Shown: positions 20,574-34,530, numbered from the stretch's first letter. The stretch is DNA of 64,000 bases from Rosa chinensis (GCF_002994745.2 NC_037093.1:18611555-18675554), one strand, 5' to 3'. A program made the numbers and translations. Notes: generated by a model not told the origin, from the letters alone.

Positions 20574-23500
20574 TGTGGCCACCTGGAGACCGGATTACCA
20601 CAGCGCCGCCTCCCCAAGGAACCCTACACCCGCGACACTTGGAGTAAGTGTTTTGGGCCTAGAATTCCTCAAAAAGACAAGGCCTTTAGGTTGGAAAACA
20701 AGAAATCTATAAGCCCGAAATTTTTGGGCTTGTATAGTGGACTTGGCTCGTAATCACAAGATTAACTAGGCGAGGAAGAGGAAAGGAAGGTGGTGTTGTG
20801 TTGAGTTTTAGAACCTATGTCAATTTTTAGTTCTTAGCCCAAGTTTGCATTAAGTTCATTGAATGGTAAGTTACTTGAGTCTTCTATAGGTCTAGCCCAC
20901 TAGGACCTAAACTCAAATGGAGGTTCTAACCCTAGGGTTCCACTTTTGTGGTAAGCAATCACACACATCATCAACCATACATAACGTTACAAAAATTTAA
21001 CGAAATCAAACAAGCCAAATAAAATAAACTTTAAACAAAACAAATTTTGGTCTCCAAGGATTATCCTCCGTACCCAAGCTTCGACAACAACAGCCTGCAA
21101 AACAAACTAAAGTAGGGTTTAGGCTCCTACATCCAGTCATTGCCCATGCCCGCCCCCATATCTAAGTTTAAAAACAAGAGTTATCGTTTTGAATAAAAGA
21201 AGTAGATAAAAACCGGTTTGCGCTTCCACGTGATCGTCACCACGTAACTACAATCCCATGGCAATTGATCATCTTTCACACTTCCATCACAACCGTCCAT
21301 CTAGCCAATCACTTTTCGGAATTCAATAATCACAAGGCTAGAGACAAAGGGGAGATAACAAGGGCATAATGCACACTGCCCACCACCGGTGGCTCAAGGA
21401 GGAACTGATCTCTCCTTACATCCCCATCAATTGCCAACACATCAATCCAATCCACGCAAGCCATTTCAAGTTGTAAAAACAGATAATTTCCAAAACATGC
21501 AAGAGGCCTCATATTAAACATAGTACATGCAAGAAAAGCATAGATAGAGTTAAAGGCATCCCCTACCTGGAACTCGAGCTTTCTCTTGTAGCACTTGGCC
21601 TCAATGCAACCTTGTAGCAACCACCACTTCACAAGATCCTACCAAGATATCAAGCCTAGACCAAATAAGTGACATTAATCACGATAAACTAGGCTAGCTA
21701 TTCACTCACATTACTCTCCGAAGAAAACCTTTCCTTTAACCTAATTACTAACTAATAACCAGACCATTAGGGCTCCAAAGGAGAGTTGGTTTTTCAGGAA
21801 AAAGTGGCAAAAACACATTTAGAAAACAAGTTGTCAAAAGCTGGAAACAGAGTTTAAGTAGGAACTGTTAAGGGCCAAGGAAGAGTGTCCAAAATACTTG
21901 AGGTGATTCTTGGAAAATTTTGGAAAGAAGATGGTTTAACAACCAACTCAGTAAGAATGAAATGGTTATAGAATTTTGAGTGAAGCCATGTGAAGAGTAA
22001 AGGTTTCAGAAGCTGAAGTAAAACAATGTGCAGGTTTTCTCCAGAAATAACAGCTTCTGTCCACCTATTTCAAAATTGCATAATTAATTCTAGAAAAATT
22101 CTTTTGGGGTGATTCAAATTCTGGAATGTTCATATATGTGTTTACTATATTTCTCTAGAAGGAACTGATCTCAAATTCTCAACGGTTCAGCTCCAGTTTT
22201 GAAAGGAATGAAGCTGGGTCAGATTATACTGGAAACTGAAAACTGCAGAAATTGGTTCTTTTGTGTAAAGCTCGTTTGGTACCCAAAATGGCTGGTTAAG
22301 TAGACTCTAAGACACCTATAGAAAGTATCTAAAGATTCTAAAGGCTTTAAAGTCTCAGTCACCCTTCAATACTATAAGGGGAAGGTCTTGTAGCTCACTA
22401 ACATGATGTTTTGATGACATGGTGTTTGGACAACAGTAACACAAATAAACTCTTTGATCAAGCATGATTTCAATGTTCAAAATAACCATATTCTAGCACA
22501 AATCCAACACATCAGAAAGAATGAAAAGTTCTAAGTTAAAGCAACATGATTTCAGCAACAACAGTTACCAATTGTAATCTGCAAGAGTTGTAACAACCCA
22601 AAAATATACAGAGTTTTATGGAAAGGATGATACTCACCAAAGACTAACCAAAAAGATGAGTTTCTCTTGAGGGTTTCAACAGAAAAGAGAGCTGAGGGAG
22701 CTGATTGGATCGAGCCCAGTTGCAGGTCAAGAAATTCGCTCCATCTCAAACATGCAGAGTGAAACAGAAACTTCTCAATATGTGGAAGAGTTGTTTTGAA
22801 TGTATTGAGCCTAAAATCGAGGAAAGAAAGGGGAACTTGATGGTTCCAGAATCTTACCAAGTGTTTGTATCAGTCTCAAGTAAGATGTGAGGGATTCGGG
22901 TAGAGCAAGAGAGGGAATTCAAGCAGAAATCTGGAACAGGCTTGTTTCAGAACAGCTTCCGCTTCAAGGGGTGTACAGGACTCAAATTGACTCCAATGGA
23001 GCTGAAATTTTGATGCTAGATAGAGGAGACATTGACGAACAACTTTGGTAAAGAAAGTTTTTTGATCGGAGGTCCCTAATTAGGATTTTTGAGGCACGCA
23101 AACACACTGATGTGCCCAGCAAAGAGAGAAAGGGCGAGAAGAGAAGAGTGAATGACGTTTTCTGGCCTGGGTTCTCCCTTTTGAAGGTCTGAGATGATGT
23201 TCTTGGAGGAGTTGTCATATGCATGCTGGCAACGTGGAAGGGAGTTACTGATTGAGGTTTTCTTTCTCTCTGCCCGACTTTGACGTGAACAAAGAAAGAG
23301 GAAAAGCTGGGCTTGCGTGTGAGATCTTGGGGGGGAGGGGGAGTGAAGGTATTGAATCAGATAATTTGAGGTAAAAATAAGAGGTTGTAAAAACCAAAGT
23401 GATGGGGAAAAATGAAGGTAAAATAAGTAAATGCAAGTAAACTCAAATTAAAGTGTTGGCAAGACCAAATAAGGATTGGGCCTCACCAAGCTTGCATTTG

Positions 23501-23969
23501 GGTAGAAAAATGGCGAAGTAGATTTTGTCGGAATTTCGCTCGAGTTTGAAAAACATAAGGAGCAAATAAATAGTAATTTTTTTTTTATAAAGTCGGAGGG
23601 ATGGTTGACGAGCAAGTGTCAGGAAAGACGGGTAGGAATTCAACTAATGGTTAAGAAATAAAGTAAAACGAGAAATCGTAAACGCACGCACAAGTATATT
23701 TCAAAATTATGCAAAGATGTTATTATGAGCTACAAGAATCTTATTAGATCAAGAGAGATGTTCGGGTCAAATGTCAACTAACTTATTGGGCTAGGTTCAC
23801 TAGCATACCCGTCTGTTGGGTGTTCAGAGTAAATTTTTGGACTCTATCCTTATGCTATTCTTAGGCCCAAGGCCAAAGCCTAAACTATTTCCAAAAGTCT
23901 TTGGCCAAATAAAGGTCACGAAAAATTATCCCGTCAAAAAGTGATGTTCGGAATTTCACGGGGTCTACA
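20574..23969 (-). mobile_element. 3.4-kb solo LTR in copia gag
   Basis: On the minus strand it starts TGTAGACCCCGTGAAATTCC and ends GGTGGCCACA, with target copies cacct at 20569-20573 and 23970-23974, an exact 5-bp match. The start resembles large gypsy LTRs. Inside I see no protease, RT, integrase or zinc knuckle, so it is a solo LTR or a non-coding derivative. The gag frame continues across the site when it is skipped. Confidence 0.85.
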
Positions 23970-23974
23970 CACCT

Positions 23975-26900
23975 CCAAGGTAAATTTAGTATCTTCCAAT
24001 AATAATATGCCCAATGGTCATTTTCAAAAAAAAATTCTCTTATGCAGCCAAATAAGAAAAATATGAAAAAAGTTGGTAAATCTCACCAACAGAATAAAGG
24101 CAGACCAAGCTATGTGAATAAAAACTAATATCCTCCTTCAGAAAATAAGCAACAATATACTTGTTGTTATGTTTGTGGCAAAAGTGGGCATATTGCTCGA
24201 AATTGTAATTATCGAAAACGTGAGGCTGTTCCTCAAGCTCACGTCACTGAAGAACCATATGTGGCAATGATAACTGATGTAAATATGGTTCAAAGTGTTG
24301 AAGGATGGTGGGCAGATTGTGGTGCTAATAGGTACATCTGCTATGATAAAGATTGGTTCAAGTAATACACTCCTTATAAGGAGTCCAAAACGGTTATGCT
24401 TGGAGATTTACATACTACTCATGTGCTTGGAATTGGTGAGGTGGAACTCAAATTTACTTCTGGTAGGGTGCTAACTTTGAAAGATGTGTTGCATACACCC
24501 TCCATGAAGAAAAATTTGATGTCTAGTTATCTTCTTAATAAGGCTGGTTTAACAAACTATGGAATCTGACCAATATGTGATCACCAAAAAAGGTGTATTT
24601 GTGGGCAAAGGTTATGCTTGTGATGGCATGTTCAAATTGAATGTTGAGAATAATAATAAAGCATCTACTTCAGTTTATATGCTCTCTTCTTTGAATTTTT
24701 GGCATGCACATTTATGTCATATAAAGAGTAGATATGTGGGAATCATGAGTAGCTTGGGTTTAATTCCTTCAATGCAAAAAGATTTTGAAAAATGTGAGAC
24801 TTGCAGTAAAGCAAAAATTACTAGAAGGCCTCACAAAAATGTTGAAAGGCATACCGAGCTACTGGAATTAATTCATACAGACTTGTGTGAATTTGAGGGA
24901 ATTTTAACTCATGGAGGTAACATGTATTTTATCACTTTTATTTATTGATGATTATTGTTCTAAATATGCTTATGTCTATTTGTTGAAAAATAAAAGTGAT
25001 GCTTTTGCGAAATTTAAAGAGTTCCTCCTTGAGGTTGAAAATCAATTTGGTAGAAAAATTAAAAGGCTCCGAAGTGATAGAGGGAGAGAATATGATTCTT
25101 CTGAATTCAATTCTTTTGTTCAATCTTTAGGAGTGATTCATGAAGTTACTCCACCTTATTCACCTGCATCTAATGGTGTGGCAGAAAGAAAAAATAGAAC
25201 TTTGATTGAGTTAACAAATGCCATGTTGATTGATTCAGGTGCTCCCTCTAATCTTTGGGGTAAAGCAGTTTTAACTGCTTGTTATGTGTTGAATAGAGTG
25301 CCACATAAAAATTCAAAAATTACACCTTTTGAGGTGTGGAAGGGGCATAAACCAAATTTGGTTTATCTTAGAGTTTGGGGTTGTCTAGCCTTTGTGAGGT
25401 TAACTAACCCTAAAAGACCAAAATTGGGTGCTATAGCTACTACTTGTGTTTTTCTTGGATATGCTTTAAATAGTACAGCCTATAGATTTCTTGATGTTGA
25501 AAATCATGTTGTGATTGAATCTGGTGATGCAATTTTTCAAGAAGAAAAATTTCATTTTAAATCAAAAAATAGTGGGGGTCAAGAATCTAGAGAAAATATT
25601 TTTACACAACCTAGTTCTTCTTCTTCTAATTTGCATATACAAGAAACTAATGAAAATGAACCTAGAAGAAGTAAGAGAGCTAGAGTTGAAAAAGATTTTG
25701 GCCCTGACTATATTATGTTTATAATGTTGAGGAAAATCCTATTTCTTTACATGAAGCCATCACCAGATGCAATTTTCTGGAAAGAGGCTGTGAATGATGA
25801 AATGGAGTCTCTAATTTCTAACAATACTTGGAAATTAGTAGATTTACTAACAGGTTTTAAAACCATTGGGTGTAAATGGGTCCTTAGAAAAAAGCTCAAA
25901 CCGGATGGAAGTGTAGACAAATGTAAAGCTAGACTTATTGCTAAAGGCTTTAAGCAAAAACCTGATCTAGACTTTTTTGATACTTTTTCTCCCGTTACAA
26001 GAATTACATCCATTAGATTATTGATTCCTATTGCTGCAATTCATGATTTGATTATTCATCAAATGGATGTGAAAACAGCTTTTCTAAATGGTGATTTAGA
26101 TGAAGAGATCTATATGGACCAACCAGAAGGTTTTATAGAACTTGGTCAAGAGCACAAAGTATATATGTAAGTTATCTAAATCCCTTTATAGTTTAAAGCA
26201 GGCTCCTAAACATTGGCATGAAAAATTTGATTCCTGCATGATTGAAAATGGTTATAAATCAAATGAATGTGACAAGTGCATATATTATAAATCTTGGAAA
26301 AATTCACATGTTATTATTAGCCTCTATGTGGATGATCTATTATTTTTTGGCTCAAATTTGCATGTAATTGATGAGACAAAAACTATGCTTAAGAGCAATT
26401 TTGATATGAAAGATCTTGGTGAGGCTAATGTTATTTTGGGCATGAAAATAACAAAAACATGTGATGGTATTTTTCTTGATCAGTCACATTATGTTGAGAA
26501 AATTTTGAAAAAATATGATTATGTTGGCCATAATTATGTGTCGACTACTCCTTTTGATTCTAGTGCTCACTTATTTCCTGTTGAGAGTGAAAATGATGTG
26601 ATTAATCAAAAGAAATATGTTAGCATAATTGGCAGTTTACACTATGCAACTGACTGTATTAGACCTGACATTGCATATGCAGTTGGAGTACTTAGCTGGT
26701 TCACAAGTAAATCAGGTAAAGGACATTGGCATGCATTGAGCGTGTTATGAAATATTTGCTTGGTACTAAAAATTATGGATTATTTTATAAAAAATATCCT
26801 GCTGTACTTGAAGGCTTTTGTGATGCCGATTGGAATACTCTGTCAGGTGATTCTCTCTCTACCACTGGTTATATCTTTACATTAGGTGGTTGTGCTATTT

Positions 26901-27213
26901 GTTGGAAATCAAAGAAGCAAACAATAATATCTAATTTAACCATGGAAGCTGAACTTATTGCTCTAGCTTCAGCAACTGAAGAAGCAAATTGGTTGAGAGA
27001 TTTATTGCATGAAATTCCCTTGTGGGAAAAACCTATACCACCTATATTGATTCATTGTGATAGCACTGCAGCTATTGGTAGAGTAAATAACCATTATTAT
27101 AACGGTAAATCCAGACCGATAAAAAGAAAGCACAGTACTGTGAGATCATATTTGAGTGATGGAATTATTAATGTGAATTATGTTAAATCATGTGATAATC
27201 TTGCAGATCCTTG
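23975..27213 (+). pseudogene. Copia gag end to RNase H, nearly complete
   Basis: The zinc knuckle [14 protein letters not shown] is near 24168. The protease ([14 protein letters not shown]) is near 24305, with a stop close to 24363. The preintegrase is at 24559-24948 (FWHAHLCHIKSRYVG, CETCSKAK). The integrase and the first part of RT are at 24911-26170 (LLKNKSDAF, LRSDRGREYDSSEF, GVAERKNRTL, CKARLIAKGFKQK, MDVKTAFLNGDLDEE). The RT palm is at 26142-26750 (SLYVDDLLFFGS). RNase H is at 26726-27214 (FCDADWNTLSGDSLSTTGY, MEAELIALASATEEANWLRDLL). Frameshifts near 24550, 24945, 26165 and 26740 and a stop near 24363 make it defective, but each domain keeps its catalytic motifs. Confidence 0.92.
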
Positions 27214-27859
27214 AACTAAGGGCTTGGCAAGAGAAAAGGTCTGGAGTACATCGAGGGAGATGGGATTGAAGCCCATATCGTCATGAGCCATATATGAGGA
27301 CACCCAACCCGGTGATTAGAGATCCTAAAAACTGGGTTCAATGGGAAAAACAAATCATAAGGTGGCCGTAAGGAAAATGCACTATATTTTCTTACTCATC
27401 CCTATGATGTAAGTGCATTAATCTTGTAACGTATATGAAGGTTGAGTTCACTTAAAACTCTTAATAAAATCTGTAGCACATATGAGTGGGATGTCATAGT
27501 TACAAGAGCATCCTTGACGGATTTTACCTATATGAGTGTGAGAGTGGGGCCGCTCACTATGAGAATTGGGCTTATTCTTGAAATGCACTCATGAAAACCG
27601 AGATAAGCACAAGGCCGTAACGTGCTGGCTAATAAAGCTCATATTAACACCTGAATTATTATGTGTGAGCAGTAGTTCTTATTTTCCCTTAAGCAGTTGT
27701 AGTTCAAGTTTGAGACCATTATCAACTCTGAAGTAGGGATTGTTGTTTCACTAAGTGAAGGTTCAATGCAGAGCACACCTTCATGATGCATAATGGTTCG
27801 TCTTTGGTCGGTAACTTTGGTTTATATTTGTTTTTAAAATATTAAAATGAGTGAGGGAA
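27214..27859 (+). other. Long 3' non-coding region of the copia element
   Basis: About 650 bp lie between the RNase H end and the 3' LTR, ending in the purine-rich aaaatgagtgagggaa that primes plus-strand synthesis. No frame is visible. The stretch is long for a copia 3' UTR. Confidence 0.7.
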
Positions 27860-28378
27860 TGTTGTTACATTTTAATATTTTATTTATTATTGAAATTAAA
27901 TTTGGGTGAATTTATTTTGTGTTTAAAATCTGAATTTATTTGTGTGTTTAAATTCAGAATTTATTTTGAATTTTATTTTGCAACTCATGGTGATTTATTT
28001 TGATTTATTTTGGGTTTTTAATTTTTGTAACCTATGGCATTTGGTTACTACCCTATTAATTGTAGGGACTGTCCTAAGAGCCTATAAATAGCACCATTGT
28101 TGCATGCTTAAAAAGAAGAAGAAAAAATTCTTACTCTGTTATTCACCCATCAACTTTCTCTCAAAAAACTTCAAAGTGTTTTTTGTTCTTTTGGCCAAAG
28201 AAAGGTATTCTTTTGGTGGAGCTTTGGGCTCCTCCAATTTGTGCAGATTGGTGTGAGACCGTACAATTTATTGTTGGGCTGTTGTATTCTAGAGGGGACA
28301 AATCAAGAGATTTCTGATGCATCGGTATTGTTCCGCAGAGGGCTTGAATCTCCTTAAAGAGAGCGAGATACCCGCGCC
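27860..28378 (+). repeat. 3' LTR of the third copia, first part
   Basis: It aligns to 19671-20181 and stops in ...cccgcgcc, where the nested element enters. The remaining 65 bp lie at 35278-35342. Confidence 0.9.
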
Positions 28379-29231
28379 TGTTAAATAAAAAAAAAAAAAA
28401 AAAAAGAAGCGCACAATGTACAAAGCGTGTAGCTGTCGCAACATTATTCAAAAGATGAGGATAATGACAGCAATTAAACAAATGCTTTAGTTACAAATTA
28501 TCTCTTTCTCAAATTCAAAACGAGTTCAATGTTGACCTAGTTTCAACGTGAAAAGCTGCAAAATAGAAACAAAAGGGCGGCATTCAAATTTTGAATCAAA
28601 TATCTCAAAGAGAGATAAGGATAAAGTGGCAGAGTGCGTCCAAGTCCAATATCGGAGTCAAAGAGGAAGTCTCTGATCAGCAACTTATCCACGTGAGCTT
28701 CGGGAAATGCAAATTTCAAATGAACATTTATCCAAGCATCCAGAGTCTTCGCTGCCTCCTATATAAAGAGCACAAGGCTGCACAAGAAAGGGGAGAGAAA
28801 CAGAGAAATTAGTGAGTCGAAGCACTGCATCAAAACAAAGCATCGTTCAGAAGGGAGAGATAGTTACCTGGAGATGACGACCCGGCGAGGAGCTTTAAAG
28901 TCAGGTATCCTGCTGATTCCATGGTCTTTTCCTACTATTTCCTTTCATCGTTGCTGAAGTGCAGACTTGCCTCTGCTTCTAAGCACCACTTCAGCCAAAG
29001 ATTACCAACAACAGGGTCACAGCTCACAAAGCCTCAAATCCCTTACTGTTCTGTTCCCCACCAAAATCAGAAAACAAAACAACCAAGAAAAAAAGACATC
29101 GTCGAAACACCTTTGTGTTCACAGGAAATGCAGGTTCAAAGAACGGAGGAAGCACGCCCACAAAGAAGGGATTTCGACAATTTTCTGATGGCAAGAGAAG
29201 AGAAACAAAGGGCTCACCTGTGTAATTTCGC

Positions 29232-29500
29232 TGCACTTGCTTTCGATGCCTATATTGCGGTGCGTCCTGCGTATAGGTGGCGGAAGCAAGGTTCAAATTC
29301 AAAAGGGGTTCACTGCACTTGTTTCTGATGCCTGTATCGCGGTGCGTCCTGCATATGGGTGGCAAAAATGAGTGTCAAGTGAATGCCCGGGGGGCTGCCA
29401 ATTCACACCAAGTACGGATATGTGAAGTTCCCGAGTTTCACCACACTTGTCTTTGATGCCTGTATTGCGGTGCGTCCTGCATATGGGTGGCAAAGATGAG
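29232..29500 (+). repeat. Three copies of a ~60-bp motif (GCGGTGCGTCCTGC type), half A
   Basis: Copies lie at about 29232-29290, 29312-29372 and 29441-29500. Each contains gatgcctrtat, then gcggtgcgtcctgc, then tatrggtggc. Spacing is irregular (about 80 and 130 bp). Confidence 0.9.
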
Positions 29501-31311
29501 TGTCAAGTGAAAGCCTCGGGCTACCGGTTCACACCAAGTACGAATCTGCGGGGTTCTTGAGCTCACAAAGTGAAGAAACTGCTCCGGAGGGATCTTTATG
29601 CAGCGCCAAAGTCAACATGTTACTCCACCTGCATCAAAGAAGTCGACAAAATCATGTTCGGAAGCAAAGTGGCTCACAATATGCAAGTTAAGACTGCAGC
29701 AGCCAACAAAAAGCACAGAGAAGATGATAATTATTCAAATACCTGCACAAGATGATTGCAAGGGTGCCCGAGTGATGGAGACAATGAATGCCGAAGCTTA
29801 CGACCCACCGTGAATGGAGAGGGCTAGTTGACACAAAGGATTGCACGAACCAGAGTAGTCCCAGGAAAATATGTCTGCCTTTCGTCTGTATGATGTCTGC
29901 AAAGCAATACTATAATCAAAGCAAAGAAAAATGAAGCATCTGCAAGTTTACAATATCAATGGCAAGAAGACTAGCAAGGAAATACTCTTGGTTTCTCTAC
30001 TGTGGTATTGTACAAAGCATAGATGAAAAATGAACTTTGGCAAAGTCAACATCAAACATACATGGCAGCAAGTCACTTCTCGAGTAGCCCCGTTCAAGAC
30101 CTGCACATAAGAACAAAAGGCTTTAAATATGTATAATTGAATATATTGATTATGTGATTGCCAACTTTGCTGCAAGCTTTGCTTTGATTACGAGTCAGAC
30201 AACAAAGAAACCATGCAAGTTGTGTGACGGTGGGAAACTGATTAGCACACATCAAAGACAAAAAAATTCATATACAATTAAGCATAATTGTCAAACCACA
30301 TGCTACTGTAGCTTTGAGCTAAAGACAAAAGCTTAAAAAGCATGATTGAAAATATGGTGTCCAACAAGCTTCATTTGAAAGTAATTTAAACAACAAAGGG
30401 GCATACTCTAAAAAGCAAAGTCTAAGCTACGTGTTTCTTTGTCAATCAAGAGAAAACCATGCAAGAATCAATATTCAAAATGACCTCTGCACATTGAAGC
30501 ACAGACAACGCAATTGAGTCACGGTGGACATCGGTGGAAAGTAAAGGGAGCAATCGGTGGCATCATTAAATCATCAATCGGTGGTATATTTAAATAAAGC
30601 ATGAATTGGAGTGCAGTACGATACCCAACAATTGGTTTGAAGGAATGGTTTCTCACCAGTTCCGGGTTCCTCACAAAGTGCTCTGACATATGCGTCTTGC
30701 GAATAGGAGTATGAAGTCAAGGTCTCTGCGAAGAAGAAAACAAGAAAGATTGGTCAGAACGAATCCTGGGATAAAAGATGAAGAATACCCAATCTGGTGC
30801 TCAAAGGAAGAGCGAGTGTGGAATCTAACCATCTGAGCCAACCCATTCATACCCGCCTCGGGGGTACGACTCCTTCTCCAGATTGGACTGAAATATTTCC
30901 ATCTCAGAGATCCTAGACTGATAACCACACTTCAAATATTCTTCGAAAGAGACGAAGCTTATCGAGCCTGCTTAGATGGGGATGACGTCCACGACCTGGT
31001 CTTTTTGGGTTTTAATTTTGTCCAAGACATGATGTGGGCTCAAATCGGGTGCAGAAATAAATGAATGGGTGTCCAGATCAATCTATGCACTCACTACAAG
31101 CTCTTGAGTTCTGTTGAATCACTTGTCTACAAATTTCGAAGCACTACAAAGCCCCTAAGTAAATCCATTTCAGGAGTGACACAAATCCCATTGCAAAGCT
31201 CGGCACATTGGGTGCCCAAATCAAATCAGCGGACACTATCAAGTTTGGTGTCCAAAAAAAATACATTTGACAGGTATATATGTCGGTACAAAACCGAAAA
31301 TCCAATTCAAT

Positions 31312-31555
31312 GAACTACAGTGGTTTGATCCCTTCACAGGGTATGTAGGCAGTCTAGCGACCCATTAGATGCAACCGCAACTCTAAATCGAATCCCTGGT
31401 CCACTTAAACCAAATTCGTCCCAAACACTACTCTCATTCCAAAATCAAAGCCCTCCAATGAGTCATTCACTCATTGGAACTCTTGAACTACGAGTGGCTT
31501 GATCCCTCTCCAAGCGTACGTAGGCAACCCATTCAAATGTCCGGGTGCAGCCGCA
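31312..31555 (+). repeat. Two copies of the GAACTAC..GTAGGCA motif, half A
   Basis: Copies at 31312-31378 and 31484-31555 read gaactac, then tttgatccc or cttgatccc, then gggta or gcgta followed by gtaggca or acgtaggca, then a gcaaccgc or gcagccgc tail. The gatccc..ggg part can form a small stem. Confidence 0.85.
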
Positions 31556-32990
31556 AAAACAAACAAACACACATCTCATCAATTGGTTTCTTCATAAATG
31601 GAATCAGAAGGTGTTTCCCTGTAACAAGGGATTGTAATTAAGAGATACATTCTGTCTTGAATGGGTCGAACCCGAAATAATTAAAACTCTATTCACTAAA
31701 TGAATACGAGTGAAATTATGTTGGGTGACAGCCACAAAATCCTCAAAATCACATTTTCTCTGCTAAAAGGTTGCTATCCAATGGCACAAAGCCTTGCACC
31801 TCTGAGACTCCTTGTACGAGTATAAACCACAACTGGCGAAAAAAATTTACAAATATGGGACAAGTAAGTTGCAGTGAAGATATCATATGTCTAAGCACAA
31901 GCTTTCCTTCACTGAAAAGAAAAGTTGTCAAGCCTCGTACGCGCAAAGCTTTCCACGTACAACTCTTGAGGGGGCAACTGTTGAGACAAAAAAAATTCGA
32001 AAGTCCAATTTCATTAACTCCCATAAATGGCTGGTTGTGGTCTCTGTCAATAAAAGTTAGAGGCCAAAGCAATTGATACATATTTATTTGGCCACCAGTT
32101 AAATAAAGCAATTTAATTTAAATTGTTTGATCAGAGGAGTTCAAAGCAAAAGAGACGGGAGGTATTCAAATTCATATGGATGCATGAGCCAATGAAAGAA
32201 GAAAAAGCAATTAGCTTCACGTGAACTAAAGGCAACAAATTTTGGATAATATCTACCTCTTACAAACTCGAGACCGAGTCAAGGTGAAAGATATTTGCAC
32301 CTATCCAAAGTTTGATAAAACAAAGAAACTACCAGCTCAAAGCTTCAAACGTGAAAATTGGAGTTTTGTTGCTGTACGTTGTGATCATCTTCAAAGTAAC
32401 AAATCGTAACTTCAAGTTTGAATTCAAATTGCAAGCTGTCCTTATCTTTAGCCAACCGTTTGGGTTCCTAGCTGCCTATAAAAAGGCTCGACCTCAAGCA
32501 GCAGAGGGGGGCAGCAGAAAAGGCTAGAAAACATAAGCAACAGACGAGGAGGCACCAGAGGGAGGAAAGGAGAAAGACTGGAGAGCAGCAAAACAAAAAG
32601 AAAGGGCAGAGAGGCAACGAAAGAAGGAAAAAGAGAGAGAGAGAGAGAGCAGAGGGGAAAAACACAGGAGCAGAGAAAGAAGAGAAGAATAATTCGAAGC
32701 TAAGAAGAGACCACGAAAAGCTACAAACATAGAGCAGTGGGTATAATTTCTTCTATATGCTGTCAATTATCATTTTCACTCAAGTGTTCTCTTTGTTCTA
32801 CATTATATGATTACAGAAAGCTAAATAGGTGATCATGTAAGACTATGAGCACTCCAAACAAGAAGTTGATGGTCTATCCTCTCTCTAAGAGTCCCTCGTT
32901 GCTGTCATCCTCACAAATCTCACCAATGGCTTCCGGGCAAGACACAAAGTCGACATCAAGCCCTCATTCACAGCCGTGGTGTCAATCCAT

Positions 32991-33131
32991 GCTGCACTTG
33001 CTTTCGATGCATATACTGCGGTGCGTCCTACGTATAGGTGGCGGAAGCAAGCTTCAAGTTCAAGGGGGTTCACCATACTTGTTTTTGATGCCTGTATTGC
33101 GGTGCGTCCTGCATATGGGTGGCAAAAATGA
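32991..33131 (+). repeat. Two copies of the same ~60-bp motif, half B
   Basis: Copies lie at about 32991-33050 and 33073-33131, so half B has one fewer copy than half A. Confidence 0.9.
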
Positions 33132-34530
33132 GTATGTCAAGGTGAATGCTTGGTAGCTGCCAGTTCACGTCAAGTACGGTCCTGCAAAGTTCCCGAGTTC
33201 ACAATAGTGGGGAAGCTGCTCCAAAGTGATCCCCGTGCAGGGTTTCAACGCCAAGCTACGGCTCCACCTGCATCAAAGTTGTCATCAAAATGCTGCTCCT
33301 GAAAGTAAAGTGGACACCTCTCTATAAAAGGGTGCCTACCTCTAGCCGCAAGTCTGCAGAATGCTCGGTTTACCTTCAATCACAAATTAGCAGCGTGTTC
33401 TACTTGGCTCACCTGCGAACACAAAAACTGCAGAAAACACAAAGTGGCTGCAGCGGTGCTTGAGTGGAGGAGACAACCAATGCCAAAGCTCACAATCCAC
33501 AGTAAACGGAGAAGTCCAGTCGGCACACGGGATGGAACAAACTAGAGCAATCCCAGAACATATGTCAAAGTTTCAAACGTGACTGCCTCTTGTGGAGTGA
33601 TGACTTGTATGGTGTTTTGTGTCTGCAAGACAATATTTGAATCAAGAGGCAAAGAAAACAAATGCAAGTCTACAATCGGTGTCATGTTTGATTTCTTCCT
33701 CAAGATTGAAGCAAGCGGCAAGAAGGTCAACAATAAAGTCCTTTTGGCTCTTCCGCTCTCTGTTCAAGTTATTGTACTATTCAATATAAAAAAAAATGGC
33801 AGCAGCTCACCTCTCAAGTAGCCACGTTAAACTTGGAGGTGGAGGAATGTTCAAGACCTGCACCAAAAGGCAAAAGAGTTTTAAATTATGATTGTCAAAG
33901 TTTGCTGCAAGGTTGCTTTGAATAAGAGTCAGGCAACGAGGACCAAGAAACAATGCAAGTTTAAGTTCATAAAGTGATAAACACACAACCAGACAAAAAT
34001 CTCATTGTGCAATTATGCATAATTGTCAAACCATGGTGTTGTTGTAGCTTTATTCTGAAATGGGGATTAAATGGCAAGATGACAGAGAGCTAATGTCCAG
34101 GTCTTTGAAAAGAGACAAATCATGCAATTGAATCGGTGGCATAAATAAAAAAGGCTAAATGAAGCGGTGTCGTACTCTTGCAATTCCAATGATGTCTACT
34201 GTGGGTCTTTGAGTTTGTCGAAAACGAAAATTGGGCTCAAGTTGGGTGCATACCATATCACTCTACGCCTTGCAAGCTTTTGGGTTGTTTCGGTGTACTA
34301 CAGAGCCTACTTCAAACCAGCATCACGCTCAATAAACTTCAGAGGCCCAAATCCCGTTTCAAGTCTCAAAGCCTGTTAAAAATCTCGGCACGACAGGGTG
34401 CCCAAATCAAATCGGTGGATACTCTGCCAAATTGGACGTCCACCCCAGAATATATTTTTGCTTGACGGATTCAAAATATGTACACATCCATCAGCCCAAA
34501 GTCGGTACAAAACCAAAAATTCAAATTTAA

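Larger units (their letters stand above)
28379..31730 (+). repeat. 5' LTR-like half (A) of the large element
   Basis: It begins tgttaaataaaa with a poly-A run. The last ~400 bp (about 31378-31730) are nearly identical to 34907-35239, but the middle is only loosely similar to half B. The start looks like half B with about 115 bp removed between two gtt copies (31980-31982 and 32099-32101 in B). Confidence 0.75.

Noticed and set aside
29024..29500. Small proteins with a repeated MPPICRTH start on the minus strand
   Set aside because: They are produced by the repeated GCGGTGCGTCCTGC motif in an LTR, with no coding signature.
29232..29500. CRISPR-like array
   Set aside because: Repeats are about 60 bp with irregular spacing in plant LTR DNA; nothing fits CRISPR.
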